The notes under the pieces: generated by a model
Databases searched by the model: none
What the model was told of the DNA's origin: nothing
The model's input: only the letters and a program-made list of their open reading frames with translations
Translations under genes and position numbers: made by a program
Shown here: positions 1-11,300 of the stretch, in pieces
Position numbering within the stretch: position 1 is the first letter of the stretch
How the letters are laid out: each line of letters opens with the position of its first letter
DNA from: Chimonanthus salicifolius
Taxonomy: Eukaryota; Streptophyta; Magnoliopsida; Laurales; Calycanthaceae
DNA length: 64,000 bases
Assembly: GCA_013350335.1 (NCBI GenBank)
Contig: CM023542.1
Location: 2,852,001 to 2,916,000 of the forward strand
Reading direction: 5' to 3'

Positions 1-567
1 ACCCAAAATACAATAAGCTTCATTTAGTGAAGCCCAGCCTGTGCTCAAAGTCAAATTATGTGCCCATACTAATTTTTCAAAAAACTTGGTTAGGTAGCTA
101 ATATGTACTTGATCTAATGCTTACCATGCTCAGGAATTGATTAGATACTTCTAAGAAGCTGTGGCTCGACTAGAGCTTAACTAAGAAATGCGGTAGGTAC
201 ATGAAATCTTAACTTGGAGTTCGTACACAAGTTAATTCAAGATCAGCTTGGCCTCCATGTTTAATGATATTAAACTATGTACCTGTACTGGTAGTGGTGT
301 AATTAAACCAATGCACAACAAATGTACAAGGTCGCAGAACATATACAATCTAATGCTTGCCAGGTAGAAATTGATTAGCTACTTCTGTCAAGTTTGAGCT
401 CAACTCAGTTAATACACTAAATCTATTTAACAGGACGTACACAACTTGTGCCAAGATAAACTTCGGGATAATCAGTTATCTGAATTCAAATAAGCTAACA
501 ATTATATGACCACCAAATTCACTCATTTCCAGGTAAAAAAAAAAAAAATCAGATAAACCAGCATTAC

Positions 568-3500
568 CTGTGGTGCGCTAGAGACCTCATTGATCTCTTT
601 TCCTAGAGAAGCAACTGCAAGGATCAAGAAACCATCAGGTCTGTCTACAGCTGTGAATCCATATCGCGCAGCTTCAGCTGCAGCGTCTGAGCATACAATT
701 GCCCTTCCAAACTGTACAAAACATCCAGCCATTAAAACACAAACCACATCAATCACAATTCAGAATATACTGCATATACCAACACAATCAGCAATTTTCA
801 AGCATAGATAGAGAATCTTGTGTCACTCGATCTACATTCAGTACCATGTATCCTGGCACGGGTATGGAACATATTGCTGGCAAGAAGCCCTTGTGCAAAT
901 GCCTGAGCAAATTGGACGTCCTGGTACCTGATCCATGTATGCAACATTGAATTGACACCCATTACTGAAACAGTTAGAAACCCCTACAATCGAAGAGAAA
1001 ACCAGCCAGTGCAGCCATTAATTTTTTTTAAAAAGCAGTATATCCTTACCGCACCACAGCAGCACCTTGTTGGGCAGTTTCTTCAATTCATCAAGTGATG
1101 GACATGCACTTGATTCAATAGTAAAAATATTATCCACAGACACCCCATAACTCTGCATGAAAACATTTGCATCACGTGCTAAACCACTGGTAATCAACTC
1201 AGTGAAACAACAGTTTAGAGATAATTCCTAACCCAAAATAAAGTTGCACCTATGGGTGGGCCATTTTTATATTGGGTGAAGATGGCCACCCATCAAATTA
1301 CTTTGAAACACGAGGATCATAGTTGAAAAAGAGACTCACCACATCAGCAACTTTGATGGGTTCATAAGTCTTCTCCAGGTAATTCAGGATTATGTTGTAA
1401 TCATCAGACTCTTTCTCTAGAGGAGTAATTGAGCAACCCAATTTCATGTAGCGATCAAACAGTGGGTCATCAATGGTTGAGCCAGTCATGTCTCCAATGA
1501 GATGAGATGCGACAGTTATATCTCGAATAGTCTCTAGACCTGCTGCTGCCTGTATTTGTAATCAAAATGTCACAAATGCAGAATAGAAAGAGGAAAAAAT
1601 GGATGTTATGGTTGGATTTATTACATGGTCAGCAAGTTCTTGATATTCAGTGAAGAGAAAGGGCCGTGTTGAGTGTAGTAGAGTAAACCACTTATTGCTG
1701 AAATCTGCCCATAAAGGTCTACTATTGATAGGGTCCGTGATGACTGGTGATATGACCTCCACAAACTCTTGCAGTGCCTCTTCACCTGCCAAAACCATAA
1801 CAAACTAGATCATCATGGAGTTTGAGAGTACTAGCAGTAACCCTTGAAATTAACATTTTTATGCATTTTCCTCTCTTCTTTGAACTCAAGACATTTTGTT
1901 ACAAGCAAAACAGGCTTCGTTGTCGAGAATTTTAAAGATTAAAACTCAGTGCATCTTCAACAAAAACACTTTTGAACAAGTAAGAGAGCAGTTGGTACGC
2001 TTTGGTGTAGAAAAGCCAATGTGCATTGTACAATATGCACCTCTGGCTGCACCACAGCCAAGGAACTGGATCCAGCCATATTCATGGATCTACCACTTAC
2101 CTGAATTCTGGCCTAAGAGTGTCTGCATACAATTGAAGTACCCCAGACAGGCCTGGGACTAGTTTGGCATTGATTTCAATTATGATGGCAGATGAGAAGA
2201 GAAGGATTACATCTTTTCAGATGAACTGCAGAAACGATGCCAGTAGGCAAATCTGGAGAATCCAATGCCATTTCCGTCATAGCAAATCTGCATCCGTAGG
2301 TATACGCCATTAGAAACCCATTCAACATCCAGAACCAGGGAGAATTCATATCCTGAAGCTAGGTGGTACAGAAACTGATGACTCACTTGTAAATCTCCTG
2401 GCTGCATAGGACTTTCATAAAATTTGCAACCAGAGGTTCGAGCTTGCAGTGTGTGACCGCAATTCCAAGTTGTCGAAGACCCAAACCTCCGTGTCTCGCA
2501 TCAACACCATCATCCTATACAGGAAAAATTGAGCATTTCAAGTAATTATGTAGATTTGGAGTGTTCATTACATGAACTTTTATAGTTTGCAAGAAAAAAA
2601 AATTCACCCATCTGATATGTGGGTTATGTCTTCAGTTCACATAGGAAAAGTTAAGATAAGCACCATATCAATGGGATAAAACTTCAGACGCTTCTTAATA
2701 AACTTTTTCTCCCTCTCCCATGGCTCAAACTCATTTTCTGTGAGCTCTTCAAATAGCTTTGCAAATTCCTTCACTGCTTTGTTAATATCTGTTTTCTCCT
2801 CCACTCTCTCTTCTGCATTAGGATCATCACCTATACGACCCTTCTTGTAATATAGATACAACTGATTTTCTGGTACCTTGATCAGCTGCATTATGCAATT
2901 CCTGCCAAGAGAGCCCATCATAGAACACAGAGATATGTATCAATGAAAAGAAACAGCCCAACTTAGGTCATGATCTGCTTGTGTCATCAAACAAGGGAAG
3001 GAACAAAAAGAAGTCAGAAAGCACCACATACTCGTTCAGTCCTCTTCCTTGATCACAAAGGGAGAATGCACAATTAAACAAAATCCCATCCTTTTCAAGG
3101 ATTTGACCACCTTGATCATGTAACATAGAATCCCTATGCACACTTCGCTTGCCATACATTTTTAGCTGTACAAGCAAGAACATAATCAAGATAATTACAT
3201 CTTGAATGAATGAAACTGCTTAATCAGGTAGAATATTTTACACAAAATGATAAATTAAAAGAAAAAAAACTAAAGGAGAAACATTATACTTCTGATGAAA
3301 GCGATTCAATTGCCTCTTCACTGGGGTCTAGCTTGTCCCATGGAATCCCCCGGCCCTCGGGAGCAAGATCACTGACAACATCATAGGCCTCCAGTGGCTG
3401 GGCTGCTTGTTTCTCAATGCTATCACTTAGCCAAGCTTCTCTCACCACAGGTATTTCCCTCTCCCTAAATTTCAAAAGAAAGAACACCGCCAAGCAATTC

Positions 3501-6500
3501 CAGAAAAATCAAAGAACAAACACGGCAACAGTTAGAAAAGTAGGTTCAAATATATGATCTAACAACTTGTAGAAAGATGACACATAATTGTCACAGACAG
3601 GGAATCATGTTTCAAATGGCAGGCTATTTGAGAATTTTGCCAGATTTTTTTCTAGCAAGACTATTATCCCTGACTGTGTTTTCACCTTTCTCCCTTAGCC
3701 TTCAATCAGTTTCATGGATGCTGACAGGAAGAGAGCTACACCAGGAACAATATTATTTGATGCATCCCAAATACAGCAGCTTTCTCTACATTACATCTAA
3801 TTATCATATTGTGTCTTTCTTGCCAACAAAGTTTTAGTCTTTTCAGACCATATCATCTATATTTCAAAAGGTAAGTGGTGTGAATCTCTAACCCATGAGC
3901 TTTGAAATTACACTATAGTTACATAATTGCAAAATGTAAGGAGCTATTCCTAAGGAGTGCGCTTTATACTAACATTGCTTCAATGACTTTAGATGAACCA
4001 CCACGCTCTCGCTCAGCAGGAGACACCACTAGACAAGTTACACCTTCAAAAGAGAGAAAATGGGAGTGAACGTTGATTAGGGAAACTGAAGAAAAAACTG
4101 CAGTAATCAAATAATTTTTGTAGAGAAAGTTACCAGGAACTGTGTTTGAGACCTTTCCTCCATGTTTCTCAATCTCTTTCCTCCAATAATGCTATATTGG
4201 TTGTAAACAACAAAATCAACACAAGTGTAGCAAGACACATATAGCAAGAAAGTGCATAATTAAATGTCTAAATATGCATTACTTACATGTGTTCTAGATA
4301 ATCTACCAGAAAGAGAGATTATCATGCCAGAAAAGGGTTTGTCAACTGGAGCCAATGTCCTGTGAGGACGGCAACTTGGGTTCTGGTTCTCAAGCCACTA
4401 GAAACACAATTCAGTTAGTCGTGCTTTAGAAGATCAATAGACCCTAGTTGGAATCTCAAACAAAATTCTAGTTTTCAATCAATAGCTCATAAAAACTTTA
4501 ATACGGATAAGTCAAAATATGCCAAGAACGTAAAAAAAAATAAAAAAAATGTAACTGTTGATTAGTCCTGCTCTAGAAGATGAATAAACCCATTCATTTG
4601 GATCCAATTGAAAACTCTCATCACATATAATCCTAGCCCTCAATCAACTGATACAAACACATTGAAGCAGAATGAAAAGATGCCAGAAGTCAAGGATGCA
4701 TACTTCAGAGATCACAGGGTTGCTAATTCCTCCAGGGAGTTTGACGGCTTCTTCCTTTCTTGGAGCATCTCTGGTAGTGTAGGTGCAAGTCGACCACTCA
4801 CTATAGGAAGATCCACAGGTATATTCACTCCCATTGCAATGCAAATCACCTTTGCAAAGTGGACATTGCTCTAGAGGTCCATAGAAGATCATATCTTGGC
4901 TGTCCAAAAATGATTTTGAAAAATTGTAAGCACGAAGATCTGCAGAACATCAATTTATTTATACAGGTTGAAAATTGTCAAGTAATAAAATCTACCACCT
5001 AAAGCTACATTATTTTTCTGTGTCAATATTCACTCCAGTTACTGTAAGTAACACCAATAATCACAAGTAGTTCTTTTGATATTTACTGTGATAAGGTGCA
5101 AATGTATGATAGCACACATATATTAACCATATAATAGTGCTCATTTTACGGGAGGGACGAAGGAAAGAAAGCAGGATTGAACTTGTACCACTTGGGAACA
5201 ACAGCATCATCTGAGACAGAAGCATCTTGGCCATTAGCTTCCAGTATTCTGCGCATTTGCTCGATGGACAGATGCTCTCTGGTGGCTTTGCAGAACTCAT
5301 CAAACTCTGCAGCAACATCGGCAGCAGACTTCCCATTTGCATGTCCATTTTCATTATTGGTAACCTTTGTTCTCTTAGTCCTTGTATCTGCATCTTGCCC
5401 TTTGTTTTCTGCCTTCTGCTTCCTTGTTGCCATTTTCCCTTCATCTTCAGCATATGCATGAGCTTGAGACCTTGTCTCATGAACCTGATATCCCCGATAT
5501 GGAAAATTATAATAAATTTTGGAAAATTTTAAGTGCAGAAGTTGTTCAATTGACAAACATTTCCCTTCAGCTGATGAAGGTAGGAGATCTTGTTTCAAGG
5601 AGCTGATGGCCCAAAAAATTAGAAAATATCTCAATGTTGTTTACGTTTAAAGTGTACTAAACAGAGAAAAACTGATTTAATGCCAATATATATATATATA
5701 AGAATCATAGCAAGAATGGTTTATGAGATTAAGCAAGTGTACAAAAGTAAATTACTGAGACAAAGTTCAGATAGCCAAATAAACAAAAACCATAATTGGA
5801 GCTTGTATTTGAGTTATGTTCACTTTGCTGTATTCCTTTCTTCCCAAATTGAAACCCCATTTGGAAAAAGAAATCAAATATTATCTTTTTAAAATGTTTC
5901 TTCTCCTCCCCCTGAATGTCATTTTGAAGAAACCAATGACCCATCAACTTGCTCTATCATTGGGACAAGCACAACAATAAAAACAAGTGAAAGTTTTAAA
6001 CCGATGAATCTCCCAACAGCAGCGAGAGAGAACAAAAACAAAAGCTAAACAACAACGACCTTCACCGCCATTTTCAGCAAAGCCATAAAAAACAGCAAAC
6101 ACAAAGAAACCATATGCTTTAAAAATCCTTAGATAAACATTATCTACCAAAGGAAAAAAAGTAAGAATTCATATGCTCCTTGGATCAAACAAGTAGAGCT
6201 AAAGTTCTGCTTGTCAAGAAGAATTCATATTTTCCTTCTTATATCAAATAAGTAGAGCTAAACTTCAGCTCCTCAGAAGGGAAGTTCCTACTCGGTCATC
6301 TTCTTTTTTTTACTTTTTTTTATATTTATATTTTTTTCCCACATTAAATCCAACTAAAGCCCATCAACCTCCAACATTTAGAGAGAGTAAAAACCAAACC
6401 ATCAACATCAACCTCCACAATCGCTGGGAGCAGAACTTAAAACGGCAAAAACAAAAGGCAGGAACACAGGAAAGAGCCATTTTCCTTGAACACCCATCGA

Positions 6501-6610
6501 AAAACAATTATCACCAAAAGAAAGAAGAAACCAAGTGAATTTTCTTGTTAAAAAGAAAGAAGTACAGACAATCAGAAACTCAATTGAGTGAATATAACGA
6601 GACAAACCAT
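568..6610 (-). CDS. PARP3: Poly(ADP-ribose) polymerase 3-like protein (plant PARP3), C-terminal end outside window
   Basis: Exons read on the minus strand: 6608-6610, 5189-5484, 4704-4899, 4287-4397, 4134-4191, 3974-4043, 3290-3464, 3032-3165, 2664-2901, 2387-2514, 2211-2287, 1625-1785, 1340-1549, 1050-1152, 845-927, 568-711. All junctions are GT-AG and keep frame, giving 729 codons. The order is a basic N-terminus (1-100), a PADR1-type zinc site (about 101-165, CPLC then single Cys residues), a BRCT domain (about 180-290, with VVREAWL), a WGR-like domain (about 304-427), the helical PARP regulatory domain (about 430-620) and the start of the ART fold. The family acts on DNA in the nucleus. 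The active-site motif LLWHG reads LLWCG (Cys653), and Val687 sits where the second triad residue, Tyr, is expected. The last ~90 residues, with the catalytic Glu position, are missing; 1-567 reads as intron. The first coding exon holds only the ATG, which is the least certain part. Confidence 0.93.
5485..6607 (-). other. PARP3 first intron with a short tandem duplication
   Basis: This intron lies between the ATG-only exon and the first large coding exon. Two related ~60-base blocks, near 6163-6220 and 6222-6280, share AAGAATTCATAT and AAGTAGAGCTAAA. The small ORFs on either strand have no recognisable similarity. Long 5' introns often raise expression of plant housekeeping genes, but nothing here demonstrates that. 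Confidence 0.5.
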
Positions 6611-6722
6611 CTTCTCCTCTCCTCACTCTTCCTAGGACTGCTACAGCTCGATGTATTGAACTTAGTAGTTAGTAACAGAGAGTAGAAAGGTATTAAACCA
6701 AAAGAATCCATGTGTGGACTCC

Positions 6723-6731
6723 TTATATATA
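6723..6731 (-). promoter_or_regulatory. TATA box of PARP3
   Basis: The minus strand reads TATATATAA here, about 115 bases upstream of the proposed ATG at 6610. Transcription would start near 6690-6700, leaving an 80-90 base 5' UTR. The position fits the proposed tiny first coding exon. This is inferred from motif and distance only. Confidence 0.5.
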
Positions 6732-6734
6732 GGT

Positions 6735-8355
6735 CATTGTATCAGACACGTCCTTCCCCTGTTGGAGGGAGCTGCATTTCTGTGCTTGCCTGAAGGAGAC
6801 AAGTGTTGCTTGTACAGGTGCTGCATGACACATGTCCACCGGCTCTTCTCTAAAACTGAGGAGATGACAGATGTTTTATACTCTTTATCTTTGTCACTGC
6901 AACATGCAAAATTCTCTTTTGTGAAATTTCCACTTTTCTTTGAGAGACTTCGACGTTGCAGATACCCAGACATTTGACACTTGGAAGTTGTAAAGTGGCA
7001 GCTTCTATCATGCATTCTTTATATATATGCTGTAGCTTTTATCAGTGAAAAAAAAAAAAAAAAACTCAATAGTAATTTGACATATTGAAATACTTGAAAC
7101 AAATGATTTAAAATTTAGTAGAATTAAAACAATGAAATAGAAGATAGATAAGGTGAAGTGATTAAAATTAGAAGTGAATTGGTAAGTTTATATACTTGGG
7201 TCTTTTGGTAGAATCTGATAAAGGATTTAACTTACATATAGTTAATATGATGAGAGTGCCTGGGTAAATTTTACACAAGCTATGGAGTTTTTATGATAAA
7301 AAGGTCTCATATGCTTCAAGGAATGTTTATATAAAATACTAATTAAATCTGCAACATTTTATAATGTAAAATATTGGGCAATATAGAAAATATATATACA
7401 TAAAGTGAAGATAATAAAAATGTACATATTATATTAGTTAAGTGAATTAATTTTAAAAAAATAATTGAGAGATAATTTCATTAGGAATACAATCGAAAAT
7501 AACAGTAATTGATTATAAAAGAAGAGAAATTTGTTTAGATTGTTTAAGCCTTAATGTGTAAAAGATTAATGCATATCAATATTTTAAAAATTGACTTGAA
7601 GATTAAATTGTCATAGGAGAATGTTGGTTAGATAAAGTTCAATCATAGCCAAATTCAATTAAATCTGTGATAACTATAAAATGAAAAATATTAAATACAA
7701 TATACATATAATATAAAAAGTTAATAATTATATTTTCATGAAAAATATTTTGTTAACAATAATTTACTTATACATAATAAAATAATCTAATAATTCAATT
7801 TAATAAATTTCAATTTTTTTGAAGATTATTAGAAGAGTCAACCATCACAATCCTTTTAAATTTACCTTTTTAAATTGAACTTTTAAAATTTTAAAATATT
7901 AATACATTTAGTTGAGATATTATGTTTGGCGAGATAAAAAGACATAAAGGGTCAAATTGTTTCCTATAAAAAAATAAAGGGTCTCATTAAATAAATTTAA
8001 ATAAATGAAATTTAACCAATAAAAATAATGATAAAACGGATCTAAATCATTATTACTATTTCGCTCACACTAAAATTCATCTTCCTTCGTAAAAAAATTC
8101 CTGCTTGAGTTTACGAGGTCATTCACCTACCTCGTCCTCGTGATTAAGATAATTAAAAATTGCTCAAGTTTTCAAAACATAAATCTTCTTGATGGATAAT
8201 TTCTCGGTAAATACCCACTTCAATTAAAAAAAGGGGGAAATGGATGGCTGTAACGCCCTCAGTCTTGATTTTGAAGATAAATCTTCGGATTTATGATTTG
8301 CCCTTGAATTCGAAAAGACCACCGTTTTTTCCCTCGTCTTTCCCCCAGCACTGAA
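6735..8355. other. Divergent intergenic spacer between PARP3 and BASS4
   Basis: The spacer is very AT-rich from about 7030 to 8050, with an A-run near 7048-7064. I see no gene and no recognisable repeat. The part just upstream of 8356 is less AT-rich and is probably the BASS4 core promoter and 5' UTR, but no convincing TATA box is visible there. Confidence 0.5.
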
Positions 8356-11300
8356 ATGGGGGCGACAATCCTCCAAACTCTCAGGCCTCCAATTGCCGGA
8401 AGCCCGCTTTTCCACAGAAAACAGTTTCCATGGAATCCGATTACTTTCCCCAGACATGCTCTCGTTTCAATTTCAACCACCAATCCGTCGTTTCCTCTGA
8501 TTCTTAGAGCCAGCGGCAGCGAAACGGTACTCGGCTTTCCGTCATGATCTCTCTATACATAATGTCAAATTGTTCTTCGATTACTCTATTAAAGTATCTT
8601 GATATTGACTTCAAGATAATATGGAATCCTTTAATTTCATGTAATATTACTGTATCATATTTCATACTTTACAAGGGTTTGGTTTGGTTTTTAGATTTTT
8701 GTTTTTTAGTTTTAATTCTGCAGTATTGCATCAAAAGTGTACCTTCTTTTGCATCATCCTAACCATTCAGTGGTGGATATCTGCTTTCCGTGATGTGGAC
8801 TATTCCACAATATCCTTTTTTATATCCCTTTTGTTTTCGAAAATTGCTAAAAACGACCCTACAAAATGCACCACCTGCCTCTTTTTTGGGTGAGGTTGAC
8901 CTCTGACTGGTCTAATTAGGTCCAACCCGATAATTTTGTAAATGGGCTGCCAAATGGGTCAAGGGAGAATGACTGATTCACATTTTAAGGCTCCAACAAC
9001 CCAATGGGTTGGGCCCTAATCAATAAAGGTCTGACCCGCTTGATCTGCCACTTGTCATCCTGAAAGGAAGATTTATGAATCATATGATAAGAAATAAGAA
9101 TGTTGACATAAAAGTTGAATTTTTAATATTCGTTTGCCAACTTCTTTACGATGGTGCATTGCCTATATTCAATCGAGTGTAGATTTCACTTGATACTCTA
9201 TTGTTAGTTTTAGAATTTTTTATTTTAGAAAATAGTTAAATAGAGAAAATTGCAGTGATATATATCTCTGACACTTATTCAGTTTCTCCCAAGACATACC
9301 CAATTATGAATCATTTGTGGTTTGTTGTCACATAAAATTCTTTTATTTTTATGTTTTAGGGTGACATGATGTTCCTCCACCATGGTAAACTAGGTACTGT
9401 AGTGGGTCCCACATGGTCAATTGGTTATTGTAGTGGGTCTCCATGGTCAACTGTTACTGTAGTGGGTCCCACAACATCAACTTCACGACCACCACTAATC
9501 ATCTGTTTCATGGATCCTAGAAAATACAATGAGAAAGAAAGAAGGTGATTGGGCAATTCAATGTTTTGTAAAAAAACTAAAAACACTAATGGATAATAAA
9601 TTGCGTAATAAATTGGGAACATGCAAAACTAAAGATAAATCCAAAGTAGAAGAAATATGGATTGTCCCTTTACCAGCAATATCAATAAATGACCCATTAG
9701 CTAATTTGACCTTACCAAATGAAATTGGAGAAAGGGAAGAGAAAATGTTAGACATACCAGCCATATGGTCAGTGACCTTAGAATTGATAATCCAAGAATG
9801 GGTGGAGGCATGGTGTGTAAGGGGCTCAGTACTTGATTGCGAGGAGACAACATTAGAGACCTCGAAGGATTGAAGGCATTGTTCCTGTTGCTGTAATAAT
9901 GCAAACTCCTGTCGAGGCACAGGGACATTGTCATTGGCTGCATCAGAAGAAGTGGCATAACTAGAGAAGAGCGTTCAACTGAAACCGAGGGAGGAGCCAT
10001 AACAAGGTGACACTGTTCATCCTGAAGTAAGGTTGAATAGACCTCATTCAGACGGGGAAGAGGTCGTTGCCCAAGTAGTTGAGCTCGTATAGGCCCAAAT
10101 TCCAAGTTGAGCCCAGCCAATAACTTAAACGTCCGACACCTGTCAACATATTGCCTATGAAGAAGAGTATCACCAGGATGCTCAAATTTGATGGATTCTA
10201 GTAGATCTAGCTCCAACCAACTAGTTATCATCTTCAAGCAATACTGAATAAGCGACAACTCCCCAATCAGAGACGAGCAGTGGTCTAATATAATTCTTAC
10301 ATACGAGTTGAGTTGTCACCATCAGAATACAAAGCCTTAAATGTGTCCCAAACATTTTTGGCAGTCAGAAGAGTATATACCATGCACAGATATGGTCATC
10401 AATGGAGTGAAGAAGCCAAGACTGGACCAAAGAGTTATTTGCTTTCCAGTTTCGATATAAAGGACTATCCCTTGGCCGGTTCTTTGGTGGTGCCGTCAAT
10501 ATAATCTGATAGTTGCTTGGCATCAAGGAACATTTTTGCAGAGTGAGACCATGGGAAATAATTGGTCTCATTCAACAAAACTATCAGAGGCCACATCGAG
10601 AAGAGGAGAAGCAGTGGAATAGTCCATTTTTAATTAAGTAAACAAAAGCATAATAGCACCTGGTACAACAGCAAGAAAGTAAGCACAAAAAATCCTAGCA
10701 GATCTGTTTGCAGCCACACATAAGGGAGAACACTGCAGACGTGGACCCCACCAAGTATGAATACGAGTGGAAGCCTGATAAACAGGTTGGGGCAACTTCC
10801 CAGAAGGAGTCTCGAAGTAAATGATTGAGGAGGCCAACCAATATAAGTAGAACAACCAAAATTGGATGTTAGGGATGAGCCTGGAAGGAGCCTGTAGCGG
10901 AATGTAGGGGCCTACAACCACTCCTAGAGTATGTAGATCGCCAATCCTCCTCGTAGATAGAAAGAGGAGACTCCAATGGAAACCTGTTGTAGGTGAATCA
11001 AAGCAAAGATGCAATCGATAGAAGCAAGAAACCCAAAACTGGTTTTTTTTAAGACGAAACTGGTGTTGGACAAGATTCTGCTAAACGCATACCAAGAAGC
11101 TTTAGAAAGCTAACCGGTCCCTACAAATGGAAAGGCTTGTAAAAAAATGACATGGGTATTGGGGGACGCTCGAAACTTTCACCGAGAGGTTGAATGGCGG
11201 CTAAGGTCCGGGCAGCACATGTCACAGCGATGTTGGAACGACAGACAGAAGTCCAAAAATCTAGAAAAGATATTTCGAGAAACTGAAAAAAGACACAAGG

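Noticed and set aside
1..567. Last PARP3 exon within the window
   Set aside because: The minus strand shows no sequence resembling the expected end (such as an LEYNEY-type motif), and a normal donor GTAATGC follows 568, so the exon should lie beyond the left edge.
1896..2162. Plus-strand ORF of 88 codons
   Set aside because: It lies in a PARP3 intron (1786-2210), has no recognisable similarity and no sign of its own gene structure.
3577..3837. Plus-strand ORF of 86 codons
   Set aside because: It lies in the PARP3 intron between 3464 and 3974; composition is ordinary intron.
5177..5532. Two plus-strand ORFs of 94 and 101 codons
   Set aside because: They lie antisense to the N-terminal exon of PARP3, whose frame, splice sites and family match are clear.
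9529..9873. Plus-strand ORF of 114 codons
   Set aside because: It is the antisense shadow of the copia protease-region remnant on the minus strand.
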